This document shows positions 7,093-10,909 of a stretch of 10,909 nt of DNA, piece after piece. Location of the stretch: contig CAOJHG010000031.1 of NCBI GenBank assembly GCA_948435975.1, forward strand, positions 1-10,909, read 5' to 3'. The notes below the pieces were generated by a model that ran no database searches, was not told the DNA's origin, and worked only from the letters and a program-made list of their open reading frames with translations. Position 1 is the first letter of the stretch; the number at the start of each line of letters is the position of its first letter. This stretch comes from an uncultured Oscillibacter sp. (GTDB lineage Bacteria; Bacillota; Clostridia; Oscillospirales; Oscillospiraceae). The position numbers and the translations under genes are program-made.

Positions 7093-8001
7093 TCAGGAAA
7101 GCACGACCCTGCACTCCGGATACCAGGCGCTGGCGTTCCGAATGCTCTTCTTAGCGGGCAGGCCGTTCCCATACAAAACAACGAGACGGTTCAGCTCGGG
7201 AACGCCGCCGGAAAAGGGCTTCAATTCTACCAGGGGGCCGGTGCAGTCCACAAGAAAGCGGCCCTCCGGAAGATCGGCAAAGCCCTTGACCCGGTAAGTG
7301 TCCTCCGCGAACATTCTGAGGAAGGCGGAGAGAGAGTCGAGGCAGAAACCGGATATTTCCAGGGAGAGCTTTTGCAGAGTGATGTCGCGGGTGTGAATTT
7401 GACCGGAGGGGCCGCCGGAATGCCCCAGGGCGTCCAGCCAATGCTTTTCAATGCGGCCGAAGGTGGTTTCATGAATAGAACAGTCGGGCTTTTGGGCGCA
7501 GACAATGGACGTGATTTCGTCCAATTGCTCCCGGGAGGCCAGATCTGCTTTGTTGATGAGAACCAAATCACTGACAGCCAACTGCATCCGGCAGACGCGG
7601 GCGGTTTGATACACCTTCTGAAAACGGACGCCATCCACCAGACAGACAGCCCCGGCGTAATCCAGCCCTTGACCAACCGAAGGCTGCTCCAGAATAGCGC
7701 GGATGGAGGTGGGGTCCGCCAGGCCGGAGGCTTCCACAAAAACGAGATCCGGCGACTGCCCGGCGGCAAAGCGGAGGGCCTGCTCAAACTGTTGAATCTG
7801 GCAGGAACAGAATATGGAACCGTTGTTGACCTCTTTCATCGTGATGTTCAGGTCCTGAAGCAGAGCGCCATCTACGCCGGTTTTTCCGAATTCGTTGATA
7901 ATGAGAACGATTTTTTGGTCAGGGAATAGCTTTGCCAGTTCATGCAGGAACGTGGTCTTTCCCGCGCCCAGGAAGCCTGTGATAAGATAGAGCTTTGCCA
8001 T
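7093..8001 (-). CDS. CobW/COG0523-like G3E GTPase
   Basis: A 302-residue P-loop GTPase. Walker A is GFLGAGKTT (residues 9-17), INEFGKTGVDG (about 35-45) is the switch I region, FVEASGLADPT (about 88-98) is the G3E Walker B/ExSG motif, and LINKADL (148-154) gives base specificity. The metal-site segment reads GSIFCSCQ (about 61-68), a CxC in place of the classical CxCC of COG0523 metallochaperones. A shorter, divergent C-terminal domain follows. COG0523 proteins insert or deliver metals, and CobW itself is linked to cobalt in B12 synthesis; here a role in metal or corrinoid handling for the neighbouring methyltransferase is an inference. The start at 8001 is fixed by GGAGGTG at 8008-8014; a longer frame reaching 8253 overlaps the upstream gene. 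It is probably the third and last gene of its operon. Confidence 0.88.
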   Translation of the reverse strand: MAKLYLITGFLGAGKTTFLHELAKLFPDQKIVLIINEFGKTGVDGALLQDLNITMKEVNNGSIFCSCQIQQFEQALRFAAGQSPDLVFVEASGLADPTSIRAILEQPSVGQGLDYAGAVCLVDGVRFQKVYQTARVCRMQLAVSDLVLINKADLASREQLDEITSIVCAQKPDCSIHETTFGRIEKHWLDALGHSGGPSGQIHTRDITLQKLSLEISGFCLDSLSAFLRMFAEDTYRVKGFADLPEGRFLVDCTGPLVELKPFSGGVPELNRLVVLYGNGLPAKKSIRNASAWYPECRVVLS

Positions 8002-8007
8002 AGCGAA

Positions 8008-8014
8008 CACCTCC
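8008..8014 (-). promoter_or_regulatory. Ribosome binding site that fixes the GTPase start
   Basis: The minus strand reads GGAGGTG six bases before the ATG at 8001, immediately ahead of the beta strand leading into Walker A. It rules out the longer in-frame extension to 8253. Confidence 0.75.
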
Positions 8015-8033
8015 AGTAATAAAGACAAGATAT

Positions 8034-8081
8034 CGCAGCAGGTTTCTCCGCCGCTGCTGGAATGTCCGGGGACCTGCTGCG
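8034..8081 (-). repeat. Intercistronic 10-bp inverted repeat between the DUF5714 and GTPase genes
   Basis: CGCAGCAGGT (8034-8043) and ACCTGCTGCG (8072-8081) are perfect inverted copies separated by 28 bases. The spacer holds a further GCTGCTGG copy (8053-8060) that could compete for the left arm, so two alternative hairpins are possible. No T tract follows, so it is not a classical terminator. It could be mRNA processing or attenuation, or have no function. Confidence 0.5.
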
Positions 8082-8089
8082 CGGGAAAG

Positions 8090-8689
8090 TTATGATGCAC
8101 CCGGCTCCTCCGGATAAAATGGACAGTCGAGTTTCCGGCACTCCCGGTTTTTTGGATAGTGGCGGCAGCGGACGGCGGTATTCTCTCCCAGGTCCAGCCC
8201 CCAAAGCTCCTTGGCGGCGGGAACTGCGGCGGACAGCGTGAGATAGGTGACACGCTTGCAGCAGCGGGGGCCCTCTACTTCCGCAATAGAGGCAAGGCAG
8301 CGGGCGGTTATTTGGTTTCCAGCGGCCCAGCCCTTTCTCGATAAAGGCGCGGTCTTCTGCCAGATACAGGCAAAGATCCCCGCCCCGACAGCGGCCCCGC
8401 AGCAGCCATATTGACCGCAGACGCCTCCAGGGATGATAGAGGCACGTTGTTTCGCAAGCGTCAGGTCCGCCCGCAGCTTGTCCCGTGGATTGCCGCAGTA
8501 CAGGTGGGCGGCGGTCAAGAGCGCGGCTGGCAGCAGATAATGATGTCCAGGGCAGTGCATCGGGAGTTCTGGAAGGTCCATCAGAGCATCCGCAACATGC
8601 AGCGCACTCCGTGGAATGCCCTCGTCAAATAAGGACAGGCAGGCGGCTTCCAGAAGGTCCATCTGCTGAGGGTCTGGCAGCACCGGCAT
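8090..8689 (-). CDS. DUF5714-family Cys-rich protein
   Basis: A 199-residue protein matching the DUF5714 pattern: HHYLLPAALLTA (about 49-60), IIPGGVCGQYGCCGAAVGAGIF (about 85-106), GPRCCKR (about 140-146), and a Cys-rich tail with Cys175, Cys184 and Cys189 in the context RCRHYPKNRECRKLDCPFY. The repeated cysteine clusters suggest metal or iron-sulfur binding; no biochemical role is established to my knowledge. There are no membrane segments or signal peptide, so it is probably cytoplasmic. The ATG at 8689 has AGGTG at 8697-8701, seven bases upstream. It lies between the URO-D-thioredoxin gene (84-base gap) and the GTPase gene (88-base gap) on the same strand, which points to an accessory role for the methyltransferase, for example in metal handling; that is an inference from context. 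Confidence 0.82.
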   Translation of the reverse strand: MPVLPDPQQMDLLEAACLSLFDEGIPRSALHVADALMDLPELPMHCPGHHYLLPAALLTAAHLYCGNPRDKLRADLTLAKQRASIIPGGVCGQYGCCGAAVGAGIFACIWQKTAPLSRKGWAAGNQITARCLASIAEVEGPRCCKRVTYLTLSAAVPAAKELWGLDLGENTAVRCRHYPKNRECRKLDCPFYPEEPGAS

Positions 8690-8736
8690 ACGAATTCACC
8701 TCGCGTAAGATTTATTGTTTGTTTGGTGGAAAATGC

Positions 8737-8765
8737 GGGACACCAGGCAAAGCGCCCAGTGTCCC
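8737..8765 (-). repeat. Intercistronic hairpin after the URO-D-thioredoxin gene
   Basis: GGGACAC (8737-8743) and GTGTCCC (8759-8765) form a perfect 7-bp stem, with GGC and GCC able to pair inside. It ends nine bases before the gene's stop codon region at 8774 and is followed on the minus strand by only a short T run (GCATTTTCC). It may be a weak terminator or a 3'-end stabiliser that reduces expression of the two downstream genes. Confidence 0.5.
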
Positions 8766-8773
8766 ATTTGGAA

Positions 8774-10141
8774 TTACATGGCGTTCCGGATGGCGGCGTC
8801 CAGCTCTTCCTTGGAGGGGATGATGGACTGGAATGCCAGCTTGCCATTGATATACAAAGAGGGGAGATTGGGAACGCCCATCTTTTTGGTTCTGGCAATA
8901 TCCTCTTTGATTGTGTATTTGTAAACCTTATAGTCAATGCCGTCTCCAAATGCGGCTTTCGCTTCGTTGGCAGCGGCAACCATATAGGTACATGCGGCAC
9001 AGGTGGCGGGGTCCAGCGTAAAGGCTTCCACCAGGGGCTTTTCCAGATGGGCATAGTCGGGAAGCTCAATGTCCGCGGTATCGTCCACAGCCACATAATC
9101 CTTGACCATTTCACGAACGGCGTCGGTCTGGAAAACGGCCTGCGCACAGCCAATGGTGTTCTCAAAAGGCACGTCGAAGGGCATATCACAGCCAGGAGCG
9201 ACGACCAGGCCGGTTTTATCCCCGATAGAGTCCAGCAGTTCCACGACCCATTTCATGTTGTTCTGCTGCGTGCCGTGGAGCATGGTGGTGGTCAGGGGGA
9301 TGTTGCCGCCGATGCTGACATTGTGCCGGTCACAAATTGCTTTGGCGGCTTTCAAATCCACGTTTTCATCCACAGAAATAGCGTTGCATCCCGTCTGGCA
9401 CATAACGTCTATATTGCGGGTGGCGTCTCCGCAGACGAAAAAGGAGGAATAAGCGCCTTTTTCCTTGATATGGGCGAAGAGCGCGGAGAATGGCTTGGAC
9501 ATGAACTCCTCGAAGCAGGCGGTGGAAATCTGAGAAATCAGGGGGTCCACCACAGCGATAACGTCCATGCCCGCTTCGATATAGTAATCCGCCATTTTGC
9601 AGGCGACCTGGTTGCAGTAGCCCAGCAGGTCGTGAACATAGGCGTCATTGTCGAACATGTCCATAAAGATATCACTGCCCCGGAGGTGGGAAGCCAGTGT
9701 GAAGGGGCCGGTGATGAGACCGTAAAGGGCGGTGGTGTCTCCAATTGCCTTCTTGACCCGCCGCATAGCACCGCAGATCAAAGGGATGCGGCCGTCAGCG
9801 GGGCCGGGGATTGTGCATTCGCAGGGAACGATGGGTTCCTCGTCCTCGCCGCATGACAGAGGGTGAGAGGAGACGGAAGGAGGCCCATTATCCGCCCATA
9901 CCAGGTCGCAGCCCAGGATTTCTGCTTCCACCTGAAGGTCGAAGATGCAGCATTCACCGTCGGGCTTAAACATCCGGTGAACTTCCAGCAGGCATTCGGT
10001 CATCTTGTCCTCGCTTTGGAGGAACTCAGTTGCAGTATATCCTTTCAATTTCGCGGCGTGAGCACCGGCAAAGGGCACCCAGGCGGGACGGGGAGCAGGC
10101 TTGCGCTCAATAGTTGCAAAGAGCAGTTCCTTGGGAGTCAT
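8774..10141 (-). CDS. URO-D/MtaA-like cobamide methyltransferase fused to a thioredoxin-like domain
   Basis: A 455-residue protein. Residues 1 to about 345 are a URO-D/MtaA-like barrel: it opens with TPKELLFATIERK, has GLITGPFTLASHLRG (about 141-155), FVCGDA (235-240), ISVDENVDL (about 255-263), GGNIPLTTTMLHGT (about 278-291) and VVAPGCDMP (about 313-321). In MtaA/MtbA-type enzymes HxC plus a distant Cys bind the zinc that activates the methyl-accepting thiol; here Cys237 and Cys318 are present but the His position is Phe235. Residues 374-455 are a thioredoxin-like domain with CAAC (381-384) and a cis-Pro-like VPNLPSLYING. The ATG at 10141 is chosen because GGAGG lies eight bases upstream; a TTG at 10162 is in frame but would place that GGAGG inside the gene. 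It is first in an operon with DUF5714 and a CobW-like GTPase. The methyl acceptor is unknown. Confidence 0.86.
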   Translation of the reverse strand: MTPKELLFATIERKPAPRPAWVPFAGAHAAKLKGYTATEFLQSEDKMTECLLEVHRMFKPDGECCIFDLQVEAEILGCDLVWADNGPPSVSSHPLSCGEDEEPIVPCECTIPGPADGRIPLICGAMRRVKKAIGDTTALYGLITGPFTLASHLRGSDIFMDMFDNDAYVHDLLGYCNQVACKMADYYIEAGMDVIAVVDPLISQISTACFEEFMSKPFSALFAHIKEKGAYSSFFVCGDATRNIDVMCQTGCNAISVDENVDLKAAKAICDRHNVSIGGNIPLTTTMLHGTQQNNMKWVVELLDSIGDKTGLVVAPGCDMPFDVPFENTIGCAQAVFQTDAVREMVKDYVAVDDTADIELPDYAHLEKPLVEAFTLDPATCAACTYMVAAANEAKAAFGDGIDYKVYKYTIKEDIARTKKMGVPNLPSLYINGKLAFQSIIPSKEELDAAIRNAM

Positions 10142-10149
10142 GGGCGGTT

Positions 10150-10154
10150 CCTCC
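10150..10154 (-). promoter_or_regulatory. Ribosome binding site deciding the URO-D-thioredoxin start
   Basis: The minus strand reads GGAGG eight bases before the ATG at 10141, which begins MTPKELL, the normal N-terminus for this family. The seven-residue extension to a TTG at 10162 is therefore unlikely. Confidence 0.75.
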
Positions 10155-10226
10155 ATTTTCAATTTAAGTTCAAGCAGGCATGGGACGAATCATAGACATC
10201 CATAGAGAATTCTTGATTTTGTTTTC

Positions 10227-10259
10227 ATTATAGAGGTTTTACAGGTGAGCGTATTGAAA
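10227..10259 (-). promoter_or_regulatory. Predicted promoter of the URO-D-thioredoxin operon
   Basis: A perfect TATAAT -10 box lies at 10227-10232 on the minus strand. The -35 region 18 bases further upstream (CAATAC) is a poor match to TTGACA, which suggests an activator-dependent promoter. The predicted leader is about 80 bases. The sequence just upstream is very AT-rich (about 10255-10275), as seen for UP elements. Confidence 0.5.
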
Positions 10260-10294
10260 AAATTTTTGAATTTTGGTAGTAATTTGCACTTGTG

Positions 10295-10342
10295 AGCAAA
10301 GAAAAAGCCGCAGCGGCAGGCGAAGCGGTCCGAAGAGCCTGC
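10295..10342 (-). terminator. Second terminator-like element downstream of cbiL
   Basis: Read on the minus strand, GCAGGC (10337-10342) and GCCTGC (10316-10321) form an outer hairpin, followed directly by a short GCCG-CTG-CGGC stem and TTTTTCTTTGCT. It lies after the stronger hairpin at 10398-10445 and carries the same 15-base tail. The stems are short, so its strength is uncertain. Confidence 0.4.
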
Positions 10343-10405
10343 ATTAGAAGGTTTTGCCAACTGGGAACAGATTTATGGGATATAGAGAAAAGCAAAGAAA
10401 AAGCC
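10295..10405. repeat. 15-bp direct repeat spanning two terminator tails
   Basis: AGCAAAGAAAAAGCC occurs exactly at 10295-10309 and again at 10391-10405. On the minus strand both copies form the T-rich tail of a hairpin. The spacing of 96 bases and the exact identity suggest a duplicated terminator end. Confidence 0.7.
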
Positions 10406-10445
10406 AAGCCGCTCCAATGCCGTGTTGGACGCGGTTTGACTTTTT
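10398..10445 (-). terminator. Rho-independent terminator of the cbiL transcription unit
   Basis: The arms at 10398-10412 and 10431-10445 pair over 15 positions with two imperfect pairs; inside them TCCAA and TTGGA extend the stem around a seven-base loop, with one bulged base. On the minus strand the hairpin ends in TTTTTCTTT. The + strand also ends in TTTTT, so it could work in both directions. It lies 51 bases after the cbiL stop codon. Confidence 0.75.
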
Positions 10446-10496
10446 CAGGCGCATTTTTGTAAGGCCCCGGATTTTGGGCATAGAGCGGGGGGAAGC

Positions 10497-10909
10497 TCAG
10501 ACGTCCGTGCCCGACGCCGCAGAACCCTTGGGTTTCTTTGCGATAATCAGGGAATAGTATCCAGCACTGTCAGGGATTTTTTCCAGAGTGCGGTAAATGT
10601 GTTCGTTTTCCATGCCGCAGTTTTCCACCATGACCACGCTGAGGCCGCTTTGGGACAAGATTTCTTTCACACTGCCCAGGCTCCGGCCAGACTTCATCAG
10701 CACATAGTTCCCAGGCTCGGACAGCGCCAGGTCCAGACGGTGCGCTGCGGGGACCACATGCAGGGGTTCGTTCCACTCGACTAGGGACAGGTTCACTCTG
10801 GCCGCTGCGGCGCAGAAGGAGGGGACGCCGCTGACGAGTGCGGTGGGGTATCCGTGGCTCTGGACGATTTCCTGAATATAGGAAAAGGTGGAATAGAAGG
10901 TGGAACATC
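10497..10909 (-). CDS. cbiL: Cobalt-precorrin-2 C20-methyltransferase, C-terminal part (5'-partial at right edge)
   Basis: The reading frame continues through the right edge, so only the last 136 residues are visible, against a usual 230-240. The visible part matches CbiL/CobI tetrapyrrole methylases: FYSTFSYIQEIV, then LVSGVPSFCAAAAR, then EPLHVVPAAHRL, and the strand NYVLMKSGRSLGSVKEIL; it ends in YYSLIIAKK. The enzyme transfers a methyl group from S-adenosylmethionine to C20 of cobalt-precorrin-2 in corrin ring synthesis. In an anaerobe the CbiL (early cobalt insertion) version is expected, though the fragment alone does not exclude CobI. It is probably the last gene of a B12 synthesis cluster continuing to the right and is followed by strong terminator structures. 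A GTG at 10796 is internal, not a start. Confidence 0.87.
   Translation of the reverse strand, partial: CSTFYSTFSYIQEIVQSHGYPTALVSGVPSFCAAAARVNLSLVEWNEPLHVVPAAHRLDLALSEPGNYVLMKSGRSLGSVKEILSQSGLSVVMVENCGMENEHIYRTLEKIPDSAGYYSLIIAKKPKGSAASGTDV

Larger units (their letters stand above)
10142..10496. other. 355-base gene-free region between cbiL and the URO-D-thioredoxin gene
   Basis: This gap separates two leftward transcription units. From right to left it holds the cbiL terminator, a second terminator-like element with the repeated 15-base tail, an AT-rich stretch, the predicted promoter, and a leader of about 80 bases with a GGAGG site. I see no convincing small gene and no B12-box or other cobalamin riboswitch core on either strand. 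Confidence 0.6.

Noticed and set aside
7066..7929. A 287-codon open frame on the + strand
   Set aside because: It is antisense to the GTPase gene, whose Walker A, ExSG and NKAD motifs are unmistakable; the + strand product resembles nothing and begins in a terminator-proximal gap.
8002..8253. N-terminal extension of the GTPase frame
   Set aside because: It overlaps the upstream DUF5714 gene by 164 bases, precedes the Walker A region with non-homologous sequence, and is made unnecessary by the strong GGAGGTG site before 8001.
8723..9856. A 377-codon open frame on the + strand
   Set aside because: It lies antisense to the URO-D-thioredoxin gene, has a composition typical of a shadow frame, shows no recognisable domain, and the minus-strand gene has clear motifs and a ribosome binding site.
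10291..10400. Possible cobalamin riboswitch next to the B12 gene
   Set aside because: I looked for the B12 box and conserved core on both strands and found only short terminator-like hairpins; the orientation is also downstream of cbiL, not upstream.
10354..10557. A 67-codon + strand open frame across the cbiL 3' end
   Set aside because: It runs through the terminator hairpin and into antisense cbiL sequence, with no ribosome binding site or similarity.
10570..10908. A 112-codon minus-strand frame at the right edge
   Set aside because: The alternative frame there gives continuous CbiL motifs (VSGVPSFCAAAAR and following), so this arginine-rich frame is a shadow.

Overview
The window looks like a strictly anaerobic clostridial Firmicute, perhaps an Oscillospiraceae-type gut or acetogen-like lineage. 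The evidence is strong GGAGG-type ribosome binding sites, sigma-A-like TTGACT/TAAAAT promoters, AT-rich gaps between moderately GC-rich genes, a lipoprotein TRAP binding protein and a corrinoid (B12) theme. The taxon is an inference and cannot be fixed from this sequence alone.

Layout, left to right. (1) 1-1119 (+) is the 3' part of a RACo-type ASKHA ATPase, the reductive activator of corrinoid proteins, closed by a hairpin terminator. (2) Convergent to it is a leftward operon reading from about 5552 down to 1223. It encodes a TRAP transporter (lipoprotein binding protein dctP, small permease dctQ, large permease dctM) followed by a URO-D-superfamily protein of the type often auto-named 'trimethylamine corrinoid protein 2'. 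(3) Divergent from dctP is an AraC-family regulator (5793-6980, +); the 5506-5792 gap carries one recognisable promoter for each direction. (4) After a bidirectional terminator comes a second leftward operon, 10141 down to 7093: a URO-D/MtaA-like methyltransferase fused to a C-terminal thioredoxin-like domain, a Cys-rich DUF5714 protein, and a CobW/COG0523-like GTPase. (5) At the right edge is the 3' part of cobalt-precorrin-2 C20-methyltransferase (cbiL, leftward), followed by two terminator-like hairpins.

Taken together, the window reads as part of a catabolic corrinoid methyltransfer locus. The TRAP system imports a probable carboxylate (possibly methoxylated or methylated), the AraC protein senses it, URO-D-type proteins handle methyl transfer, RACo keeps the corrinoid in the Co(I) state, the CobW-like GTPase may serve metal or cofactor delivery, and cbiL belongs to corrin synthesis. 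The substrate-specific methyltransferase (MT1) and the corrinoid-binding protein themselves are not in this window. The most unusual items are the URO-D-thioredoxin fusion, in which the expected His of the zinc motif appears to be Phe, and its three-gene operon with DUF5714 and the GTPase.
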